In this document: positions 1 through 5,020 of the stretch, in pieces
Layout of the letters: every line of letters starts with the position of its first letter
Numbering within the stretch: the first letter of the stretch is position 1
Assembly (NCBI GenBank): GCA_947474905.1
Contig: CANJKQ010000064.1
Location: forward strand, 1 to 6,366
Source: Pseudomonadota bacterium
Lineage (GTDB): Bacteria; Pseudomonadota; Alphaproteobacteria; Sphingomonadales; Sphingomonadaceae
Direction: 5' to 3'
DNA length: 6,366 nucleotides
Made by a program: the position numbers and the translations under genes
The notes under the pieces: generated by a model
The model's database searches: none
Told to the model about the DNA's origin: nothing
The model's input: only the letters and a program-made list of their open reading frames with translations

Positions 1-264
1 GGCGCTGGCGATGACGGGAATGTCGAGCCAGCTCAAATGATTGGCGATGAAGAACACGTCGCGTTTCAACGGCACGCCGACGCTGCGCCGCCGCACCCCG
101 CAAATGCGCGTCACCATCACCATGAACCATTTGGGCCAGGGCGACGGCGCCCGCACCAACTGCCACAAAAGATGCGGCACCAGGCAAAAGGCAATGGCCA
201 GGATCAGGCACAGCGCGCGCGCGCCCAGCCTTACCCAGCCCGCCGCATCAGGCCTTGCGGTCAA
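1..264 (-). CDS. plsC: PlsC-family 1-acylglycerol-3-phosphate acyltransferase, N-terminal part
   Basis: Only the first 88 codons lie in the window; the gene continues past the left edge. The frame stays open throughout. It shows a hydrophobic segment at about residues 15-30, as expected for a membrane-bound enzyme, and then the acyltransferase signature NHLSWLD, in which H76 and D81 form the catalytic H-x4-D pair. Enzymes of this family add the second acyl chain to lysophosphatidic acid, giving phosphatidic acid for phospholipid synthesis at the inner membrane. The substrate-binding motifs downstream (FPEGTRS type) are not visible, so a lyso-ornithine-lipid acyltransferase is also possible. 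No ATG is available near the N-terminus. I chose TTG at 264, giving MTARPDAAGW, which overlaps the end of fur by 17 bases and suggests co-transcription. The family assignment is firm; the start is uncertain. Confidence 0.8.
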   Translation of the reverse strand, partial: MTARPDAAGWVRLGARALCLILAIAFCLVPHLLWQLVRAPSPWPKWFMVMVTRICGVRRRSVGVPLKRDVFFIANHLSWLDIPVIASA

Positions 265-670
265 GCGCGACCCCGTACAGCTCCATGCGATGATCGACGA
301 GGCGGAAGCCCAGCCGTTCGGCGATCAGCTTTTGCAATTGTTCGAGCTCGGGATCGACAAACTCGATCACCTTGCCCGTTTCGACATCGATCAGATGGTC
401 GTGATGCGCTTCGGGGGCGGGCTCATACCGCGAGCGGCCATCGCCGAAATCATGCCGGTCAAGAATGCCGGCTTCCTCAAACAGGCGAACGGTGCGGTAG
501 ACCGTCGCGATCGAGATGCCGGGATCGATGGCGGACGCGCGCTCATAGACTTTTTCGACATCGGGGTGATCATCGGCATCGGACAGCACCCGCGCGATCA
601 CGCGGCGCTGGTCAGTGATGCGAAGGCCGCGCTCCTGACAGAGCGCTTCGAGGTCGATTTTGCGTCCCAT
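248..670 (-). CDS. fur: Fur-family metal-responsive transcriptional regulator
   Basis: This 140-residue protein has the normal Fur length. Residues 1-84 form the winged-helix DNA-binding domain, with recognition helix ISIATVYRTV at 52-61 and GRSRYE at 78-83. Residues 85-140 form the dimerisation and metal domain. By alignment with E. coli Fur, likely metal ligands are H35, E83, H90 and H92 for one site and H89, D91, E110 and H127 for the other. The two cysteines of E. coli Fur just after HHDHLI are replaced by D95 and E97 (HHDHLIDVE), and the only cysteine is C11. The structural zinc site is therefore absent, as in many alphaproteobacterial Fur/Mur proteins. It should repress iron (Fur) or manganese (Mur) uptake genes; sequence alone does not settle the metal. 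The ATG at 670 has no clear Shine-Dalgarno. The likely plsC start lies inside its 3' end. Confidence 0.93.
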   Translation of the reverse strand: MGRKIDLEALCQERGLRITDQRRVIARVLSDADDHPDVEKVYERASAIDPGISIATVYRTVRLFEEAGILDRHDFGDGRSRYEPAPEAHHDHLIDVETGKVIEFVDPELEQLQKLIAERLGFRLVDHRMELYGVALDRKA

Positions 671-750
671 GGCGAGCGGTCATAGCCGCTTGCGGCGCGC
701 TTTGGAAAGGCATCGCGCCCAGCCATAGCACGCGGATTGGCCAAAGCGTC

Positions 751-918
751 TTCCTCTCCCCTTGAGGGAGAGGAAAGCGCAGCTTAGCGCGTCAGCGCTT
801 AGCGGAGCTTGGAGAGGGGGATTCCCGCCGTGGATGGTGTGGGGTTCACCCCTCACCCAACTCCGACTAGGCAGCAAGCTGCCAAGTCTGCGTATCCCTC
901 TCCCGCAAGGGGAGAGGG
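751..918. repeat. Composite palindromic intergenic repeat (REP/BIME-like)
   Basis: The gap between mucR and fur is largely filled by hairpin-forming sequence bounded by the same arm. Left hairpin: TTCCTCTCCC at 751-760 pairs perfectly with 766-775 around a 5-base loop. Right hairpin: CCCTCTCCC at 896-904 pairs with 910-918 around a 5-base loop. Between them lie AGCGC/GCGCT (786-790 and 795-799) and a hairpin at 865-888 (GACT-a-GGCAG, loop, CTGCC-a-AGTC). A further unpaired GGAGAGGG copy sits at 811-818. The arm recurs in the second element at 2588-2691. No T-tract follows any stem, so these are not classical Rho-independent terminators. They could stabilise or attenuate transcripts running from mucR towards fur. 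The left remainder of the gap, 671-750, should hold the fur promoter, but I see no convincing -35/-10 pair there. There is no coding evidence. Confidence 0.8.
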
Positions 919-943
919 CTCGAGGAGGATCTTGCAGTGCCCT

Positions 944-1360
944 TCAGCGGCTGCGGCGACGCTTGGTGCCGAGACCGATCTTCTTTGCGAGGCTGCGGCG
1001 CTGTTCCGCATAGTTGGGCGCAACCATCGGATAATCGGCGGGCAGGTTCCACTTGGTGCGGTATTGCTCCGGCGTCATGTTGTAGTGCGTCATCAGATGG
1101 CGCTTGAGCATTTTCAGCTTTTTGCCGTCTTCCAGGCACACAATATAATCGGGCTTGATCGATGCGCGGACCGAAACCGCAGGTTCCTGCTTGATTTCGG
1201 GTTCAGGCGCCGGGCTGCCCAGCGAGCTTAACGCACCATGAACATTGTTGATCAGCGTCGGCAGGTCCGACACGGCGACACTGTTATTGCTGACATGCGC
1301 GGCAACGATATCCGCCGTCAAGGTAATCAGCGTTTCCTGAAGTTCGTTATGATTGTCCAT
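944..1360 (-). CDS. mucR: MucR/Ros-family zinc-finger transcriptional regulator
   Basis: The 138-residue product has the family's two parts: an N-terminal helical segment (about 1-45) used for oligomerisation, then an Ala/Pro/Glu-rich linker and the Ros/MucR zinc-finger domain (about 70-132). Typical blocks are KRHLMTHYNMTPEQYR and WNLPADYPMVAPNYAEQRR, followed by a basic tail TKRRRSR. Predicted zinc ligands are C75, D78, H88 and H92. The usual second cysteine is therefore aspartate, a C-x2-D variant known among rhizobial Ros/MucR relatives. MucR proteins bind AT-rich DNA as H-NS-like silencers and control exopolysaccharide, motility and cell-cycle genes; they commonly repress their own gene. 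The ATG at 1360 is preceded by AGAGG at 1366-1370, a good ribosome binding site. The upstream spacer (1361-1474) is visibly more AT-rich than its surroundings, consistent with autoregulation, though that is inference. Confidence 0.93.
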   Translation of the reverse strand: MDNHNELQETLITLTADIVAAHVSNNSVAVSDLPTLINNVHGALSSLGSPAPEPEIKQEPAVSVRASIKPDYIVCLEDGKKLKMLKRHLMTHYNMTPEQYRTKWNLPADYPMVAPNYAEQRRSLAKKIGLGTKRRRSR

Positions 1361-1408
1361 CCCAGCCTCTTTTCATTTGGCGATTGTGATTTTGCTTTTC
1401 GCGCACGC

Positions 1409-1437
1409 GCTATCGACACATTGCCAGTGATGTGCAA
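1409..1437 (-). promoter_or_regulatory. Possible sigma-70-type promoter of mucR
   Basis: Reading leftward, TTGCAC (1437-1432) and GATAGC (1414-1409) are separated by exactly 17 bases. The -35 is a good match to TTGACA; the -10 matches TATAAT at only three positions. Transcription would start near 1402, leaving about 42 bases of leader before the mucR ATG. It lies in the AT-richest spacer among the leftward genes. Because the -10 is weak, this is only a candidate. Confidence 0.3.
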
Positions 1438-1474
1438 GCAGAAATCGCGCTTTAAGGTAAATCTGCGCGGCTTT

Positions 1475-1951
1475 TCAGGCAATATTACGTGAATAAGTGA
1501 GCGCGTCGAAGGCCTGTCCCTGCGAACCGCGATAATAACCACGGCGTTCACCCACTTTGGCAAAGCCGGTTTCGGTGTAGAGCTTTACCGCGTCATTGCC
1601 CGACCGAACTTCCAGATGCACGCGCGTCGCCCCCTGTTCGCGCGCGCCACTGATGACGGCGTTGACCAGGGCACGGCCCACGCCGCGCCGCCGATGGTCA
1701 GGTGCTGTCGCCAGCAACAGCAGCTCGACTTCATCGGCAACCTGGCGCGAGAGCGAAAAACCGGCAGCTTCGCCATCGACCATCGCCAGCACCAGCCAGA
1801 CGCCGGGCATCGCCATGATCCCCAGGCACTGGCCGCGCGTCCATGCTTCGCCATAGCGGGGGTCAAACGCCTCGCGCATGATATGATCGACAGCCGGAAG
1901 ATCGGCAGTGGTGCCACGGCGCAACTCAACCAGAGTCAGCGCCCGCGCCAT
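1475..1951 (-). CDS. rimI: RimI-type GNAT N-acetyltransferase
   Basis: This is a 158-residue single-domain GNAT enzyme. The acetyl-CoA pyrophosphate-binding motif R-x-x-G-x-G is R87-R88-R89-G90-V91-G92, just after the beta-4 strand VELLLLATAP. The RimI-like C-terminal block LEVRSGNDAVKLYTETGF (113-130) supplies E114 and Y125, matching the catalytic base and acid of RimI; the loop between them is one residue shorter than in E. coli RimI. GYYRG at 138-142 corresponds to the family's YYxxx element. RimI acetylates the N-terminus of ribosomal protein S18 and, in some bacteria, other proteins. The ATG at 1951 overlaps the tsaB stop as TGATG, so translation is probably coupled. The frame stays open further upstream into tsaB, but the longer form would begin with residues unlike any GNAT N-terminus. 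The tsaB partnership makes RimI the best call over a generic acetyltransferase. Confidence 0.9.
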   Translation of the reverse strand: MARALTLVELRRGTTADLPAVDHIMREAFDPRYGEAWTRGQCLGIMAMPGVWLVLAMVDGEAAGFSLSRQVADEVELLLLATAPDHRRRGVGRALVNAVISGAREQGATRVHLEVRSGNDAVKLYTETGFAKVGERRGYYRGSQGQAFDALTYSRNIA

Positions 1952-2583
1952 CAGGCAAGGCCCCGTTCGGCCAGCGTCTTGGCGTCGGGCGCGCGGCCGT
2001 AAATCGGGGAGGGGGGCAACGCCGCCCATTCGGCCGGCAACAGGCGCGCGTCGGCGGCATCGGGCAGTACTTCATCGGCGCCGCCATCAACCGCCAGCGG
2101 CAAATGCCACACGCCATTGCCCACCGCAACCCGGCCCGCCAGCACGGCCATCGCCGCTTCTGGTCGAAACGATCCGAGCGCGCCGTCGGCGGCGAAAGGG
2201 GCGGCAGTGAAGGCCTGCATGAAGACCTCGCCATGCCCGCCTTCCAGCACCACCGCAAGCTGGGCCAAGGTCGGCCGCGCGGCAAAGGTTGCCGCCGCGA
2301 TCAAAGCGGTGCTCGAATAGCCCGACAGGCTGGCGCCCCAGCCCAATGCCAGCCCGCGCGCGGCGGCCAGACCCACCCGCACGCCGGTAAAGCTGCCGGG
2401 CCCGCAATCGACCAGAATATGCGGCGCGCGGCCGCCATCGGGTAATGCCGCGATCATCGGCACCAGCTTTTCGGCATGGCCGCGCCCCACCGTCTCATGC
2501 AGGCGCGCGATGACCGCGCCGCCATCGATCAGCGCGACCGAGCAGGCAGCGGTGGCGGTATCGATGACGAGTGTTCGGACCAC
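1951..2583 (-). CDS. tsaB: TsaB, tRNA threonylcarbamoyladenosine (t6A) biosynthesis protein
   Basis: The 210-residue product has the ASKHA-type fold signatures of TsaB (YeaZ). The N-terminal strand is LVIDTATAACSVAL (5-18). The conserved GHAEKLVP block is at 35-42, and GPGSFTGVRVG at 61-71 is followed by AAARGLALG. TsaB is the non-catalytic partner that dimerises with TsaD and, with TsaE and TsaC, builds t6A at position 37 of ANN-decoding tRNAs in the cytoplasm. The C-terminal half is variable, as usual; length is slightly under the roughly 230 residues of E. coli TsaB. The start must be the GTG at 2583, because the first beta strand begins at once. The gene overlaps rimI by one base. Its ribosome binding site lies inside a palindromic repeat arm. 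tsaD is not in the window. Confidence 0.93.
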   Translation of the reverse strand: MVRTLVIDTATAACSVALIDGGAVIARLHETVGRGHAEKLVPMIAALPDGGRAPHILVDCGPGSFTGVRVGLAAARGLALGWGASLSGYSSTALIAAATFAARPTLAQLAVVLEGGHGEVFMQAFTAAPFAADGALGSFRPEAAMAVLAGRVAVGNGVWHLPLAVDGGADEVLPDAADARLLPAEWAALPPSPIYGRAPDAKTLAERGLA

Positions 2584-2610
2584 TACTCCCTCTCCCCGAC
2601 GCGGAGAGGG
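2584..2610 (-). promoter_or_regulatory. tsaB ribosome binding site embedded in a repeat hairpin
   Basis: In the tsaB transcript, the 8-base arm CCCTCTCC (2610-2603) can pair perfectly with GGAGAGGG (2595-2588) around a 7-base loop. The only purine-rich Shine-Dalgarno-like sequence before the GTG start (2583-2581) is this second arm, whose GGAGAGG ends about 5 bases before the start codon. A formed hairpin would hide it. The pairing and spacing are seen directly; regulation is inferred. Confidence 0.5.
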
Positions 2611-2691
2611 TTGGGGAGAGGGGCGTGAGTCCCAATCAACGCGCCGCCCAGTCCTTCCCCTCTCCCAACCCTCTCCCCGGCGGGGAGAGGG
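2588..2691. repeat. Inverted pair of palindromic REP-like units
   Basis: Two near-identical units of about 36 bases face each other across a 33-base spacer, filling nearly the whole gap between the reductase gene and tsaB. Unit one (2588-2623) has the stem CCCTCTCC/GGAGAGGG followed by TTGGGGAGAGGGG. Unit two (2657-2691) has CCCCTCTCCCAA followed by a perfect 10-base stem CCCCTCTCCC-type palindrome: 2669-2678 pairs with 2682-2691 around GGC. The whole element can also fold as one long inverted repeat. This is the architecture of a BIME, two REP units in opposite orientation. The arm is shared with the element at 751-918. It begins 4 bases after the reductase stop codon, so it may protect that mRNA 3' end. 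No T-tract is present. Confidence 0.82.
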
Positions 2692-2694
2692 CTA

Positions 2695-3288
2695 TCACAC
2701 GATCCGATTGAAGCGCTCAAATGCCGGGCGCGGCAGCCGATCGAAGATCGATGCCGGATCGCCATGGCCAATCGTCGCGATGAAGTTGGAGGTGACGCCG
2801 GGCGTATCGGCAAAGAAAGCCGCATCGACCTTGGCATGGTCAAAGCCCGACATCGGCCCGACATCAAGTCCCAGCGCGCGCGCGGCGATGATCAGATAGG
2901 CGCCCTGCAGCGACGAATTGCGCATCGCCGATACCCGCCGCGCCTCCACGCTGTGCGCAAACCATGATTTCGCGTCGGTATGGGGGAAAAACTCGGGCAG
3001 ATGTTCGTGGAAATTTTCGTCCATGCCAATGATGACGGTGACGGGCGCCTGCCGGATCTTGGGCGCGTTGGCGGCGCTGGCGCATTCGGCAAGACGTTCC
3101 TTGGCGTCGGGCGTCGTGCACCAGATGAAACGGGCGGGCAGCTGATTGGCCGAGGTCGGCCCCCATTTCAGCAAATCCCAGATGGCGTGGAGCTCGGCCT
3201 CGCTGACCGGCTGATCAGTATAGCCGTTATAGGAACGCGCGGTGCGGAAGATCGTATCCAGCGCCGCGTCGGACAGCTTATCGCTCAC
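2695..3288 (-). CDS. rutE: RutE-like malonic semialdehyde reductase (nitroreductase fold)
   Basis: The 197-residue product matches the RutE/HadB branch of the FMN-dependent nitroreductase superfamily in length and along its whole course. Recognisable blocks are RTARSYNGYTDQPVSE (16-30), LLKWGPTSANQLPARF (39-54), APVTVIIGMDENF (81-93), FPHTDAKSWF (101-110), RNSSLQGAYLIIAARALGLD (123-142) and GPMSGFD (144-150). RutE reduces malonic semialdehyde to 3-hydroxypropionate with NAD(P)H in pyrimidine breakdown, but no other rut gene is nearby, so the physiological substrate is open; detoxification of a reactive aldehyde is one possibility. The GTG at 3288 gives VSDKLSDAAL and the expected length. A longer reading reaching back into nifU adds residues with no family counterpart. 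It lies 22 bases after nifU, probably the same operon. The ribosome binding site is weak. Confidence 0.88.
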   Translation of the reverse strand: MSDKLSDAALDTIFRTARSYNGYTDQPVSEAELHAIWDLLKWGPTSANQLPARFIWCTTPDAKERLAECASAANAPKIRQAPVTVIIGMDENFHEHLPEFFPHTDAKSWFAHSVEARRVSAMRNSSLQGAYLIIAARALGLDVGPMSGFDHAKVDAAFFADTPGVTSNFIATIGHGDPASIFDRLPRPAFERFNRIV

Positions 3289-3310
3289 AGGCCAGGCTTT
3301 CGTGTCGGAG

Positions 3311-3880
3311 TTAAACGGCGCGGACTTCGGAGACTTCGGGAACATAATAGCGCAGCAGCTGCTCAATCCCGTTCTTCAGCGTCGCGGTCGATGACGGGCA
3401 GCCCGCACAGGCCCCTTGAAGCGTCAGATAGACTTTGCCCTGATCAAAGCCGCGATAGAGAATGTCGCCGCCATCGCCATTCACGGCGGGGCGGATGCGC
3501 GTCGCGATCAAATCCTTGATCTGATCGACAATGTCGGCGTCGTCGGGATTTTCGGCAAACATCAGCGCGTCGTCGCTCGCGGTGCCGGCGGGGGTCGGCG
3601 CGAACAACGGCATGTTGGCGCTGAAATGGTCGAGCAGCACGCCGATCACATCGGCCTTCAGCGTCGCCCAGTCGCTGCCCGGTGCGGCGGTGACCGACAC
3701 GAAATCGCGCCCGAAGAACACACCGGTCACATCGCCCAGCCCAAATAGCGCAGCGGCAAGCGGAGAGGCTTCGGCCGCCTCAGGGGTCGCAAAGTCGCGC
3801 GTGCCGGTGTCCATGACGATACGGCCCGGCAGGAACTTTACCGTCGCGGGATTGGGGGTGGTTTCGGTCTCGATCAACAT
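3311..3880 (-). CDS. NifU-family (Nfu-type) iron-sulfur cluster scaffold/carrier
   Basis: Read from the ATG at 3880, the 189-residue protein has two domains. The N-terminal Nfu_N domain (about 1-88) opens with MLIETETTPNPATVKFLPG, the typical start of alphaproteobacterial and mitochondrial NFU1-like proteins. The C-terminal NifU domain (about 115-185) carries VNGDGGDI and GACAGCPSST. Its C-x2-C pair (C158 and C161) binds a [4Fe-4S] cluster shared between two subunits, which is handed to client proteins. A second ATG nine bases upstream (3889) would add MAP; neither start has an obvious Shine-Dalgarno, and I prefer 3880 because relatives begin at MLIETE. The reductase gene follows after 22 bases. 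The preceding gene ends 65-75 bases upstream; that gap shows no clear promoter. No isc or suf genes are in view. Confidence 0.92.
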   Translation of the reverse strand: MLIETETTPNPATVKFLPGRIVMDTGTRDFATPEAAEASPLAAALFGLGDVTGVFFGRDFVSVTAAPGSDWATLKADVIGVLLDHFSANMPLFAPTPAGTASDDALMFAENPDDADIVDQIKDLIATRIRPAVNGDGGDILYRGFDQGKVYLTLQGACAGCPSSTATLKNGIEQLLRYYVPEVSEVRAV

Positions 3881-3954
3881 GGGCGCCATTTGGGGGCGAT
3901 TGCGGACGGGTTCAAGCGGGTTGGTGGCTGCCGCCTAACGGAACCCCCAGCAAG

Positions 3955-4815
3955 TCAGCCATCCAGCTGTTTCAGCGCCGCGTTCCAGCTCAGGATATTG
4001 TCGCGTGCTTCCTGGACAAAGGCCGATCGGCGGACAAAGCCCATGAAGAAATCCGCAAAGAATTTGCCCGGTTGGCGCAGCGGCCGCTCAAACTGGATCA
4101 GCAGCACGACGCGCGTGCTGCTCGTGTCATTCCAGACCTCATGCCGATAGGTGTCGTCGAAAACGAGCGTCTCGCCTTCAGCCCAGCGGACGATGCGGTC
4201 ATGCACCCGCATCCGCACATCGCCGTCGCGCGGCACGATCAGGCCGAGATGGCAGGTGATCAGCCCCTTGGTGACGCCGCGATGATCGGGGATGTGCGTG
4301 CCCGGCTCAAGGATGGAGAAAAAGGCGCTGTTGAGGCCGGGAATGCCCTGAATGACGCGCGCGGTGACCGGGCATTGCGCCATATTTTCTTCAATCGCAT
4401 AGCCATAGCCATAGAGGAAAAATGACTTCCACTTGTTGACCTCGGCAATGGAGCGGTGGTCGGGCGAGATGGTGGCGAGCGAGGGGGCGTTGTCGCCGAC
4501 CATCGCCACCGTCATCGCTTCCTCACGGACCGCGTGCCAATTGTCGCGCAGCGTCTGCGTCCAGGGAAAGTCGCGGACGTCGAGCACGGGGTCGGTCGGC
4601 ACCAGCGAGGAGGTGCCGATCAAGTGATCAAACACCCCGCGCAGTGCCTTGCCGATGCGGATGATCATGGGGCGCCCGCGTTCGGCCCGCATCGGCGCAT
4701 CGGCGGCCGGTGCGCCGGAAATCACCGTAATGTCGGGCACCCGTGCCGGGCGGTTCAATGGCTCGGTGGCTGGCGGGCCGGCGTGCTGGGCGACGCGGAC
4801 ATTGGTGTTGTTCAT
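3955..4815 (-). CDS. Aspartyl/asparaginyl beta-hydroxylase-domain Fe(II)/2-oxoglutarate dioxygenase
   Basis: The 286-residue product carries an AspH/LpxO-type double-stranded beta-helix domain. The core runs from about residue 150 to 245. Iron ligands are predicted as H189 in ITCHLGL and H225 in YRHEVWND. R235, ten residues after H225, should bind 2-oxoglutarate; the same 10-residue spacing separates H725 and R735 in human AspH. Relatives hydroxylate Asp/Asn side chains or, as LpxO, carbon 2 of a lipid A acyl chain. Residues 86-100 (TQTLRDNWHAVREEA) are also typical of the family. Unlike LpxO, no membrane segment is evident. The first 50 residues are low in recognisable structure; a start at the internal Met50 (MIIRIGKALRG) is possible. 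I preferred ATG 4815 to the TTG at 4842. It is the first leftward gene, probably driven from the divergent spacer. The substrate is unknown. Confidence 0.88.
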   Translation of the reverse strand: MNNTNVRVAQHAGPPATEPLNRPARVPDITVISGAPAADAPMRAERGRPMIIRIGKALRGVFDHLIGTSSLVPTDPVLDVRDFPWTQTLRDNWHAVREEAMTVAMVGDNAPSLATISPDHRSIAEVNKWKSFFLYGYGYAIEENMAQCPVTARVIQGIPGLNSAFFSILEPGTHIPDHRGVTKGLITCHLGLIVPRDGDVRMRVHDRIVRWAEGETLVFDDTYRHEVWNDTSSTRVVLLIQFERPLRQPGKFFADFFMGFVRRSAFVQEARDNILSWNAALKQLDG

Positions 4816-5020
4816 CACGCTGGAGGCTGCTCCCACCCTCAAGGCCGCTCATCGCGCCGCCGCAGCCGGTTGCGAAGAACAGATATGTTACGTTGGCAAT
4901 ATGGTTCCGCTGCTAGCCCCTACTTTGGTCAAAATAATGGCAATTCAAGGGGCGGATGTGTGTCATTTGTGGTTGATGCGGGCGCTGGCGGAAGCGTGCG
5001 GCGACCGCTAAGATCGGGCC
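4816..5020. other. Divergent intergenic region between dioxygenase and M16 peptidase genes
   Basis: This 205-base spacer separates the leftward dioxygenase gene from the rightward peptidase gene and must hold promoters for both. The part from about 4875 to 4975 is clearly more AT-rich than its surroundings. TGGCAAT occurs twice in the same orientation, at 4894-4900 and 4938-4944, 44 bases apart. I found no -35/-10 pair in either direction that I would defend. A 36-codon reading frame from 4901 to 5011 uses codons foreign to its neighbours and lacks a ribosome binding site, so I do not call it. Confidence 0.5.

Noticed and set aside
41..685. Plus-strand frame of 214 codons opposite plsC and fur
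   Set aside because: Antisense to two recognised genes; no family resemblance.
2669..2691. Rho-independent terminator after the reductase gene
   Set aside because: The stem is excellent but no run of T follows it on either strand; it fits a REP unit better. The same applies to 896-918 after mucR.
751..2691. CRISPR array, because similar palindromes recur
   Set aside because: The copies are inverted, irregularly spaced, separated by genes and few in number; there are no uniform spacers and no cas genes.
3289..3366. Longer N-terminus for the reductase, starting inside nifU
   Set aside because: The extra residues have no counterpart in RutE, whose roughly 196-residue length is matched by the GTG start at 3288.
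4901..5011. Possible 36-residue leader peptide ending 9 bases before the M16 peptidase start
   Set aside because: No Shine-Dalgarno precedes it and it uses CTA, ATA, ACT and TGT, codons out of keeping with the strongly G/C-ending use of real genes here.
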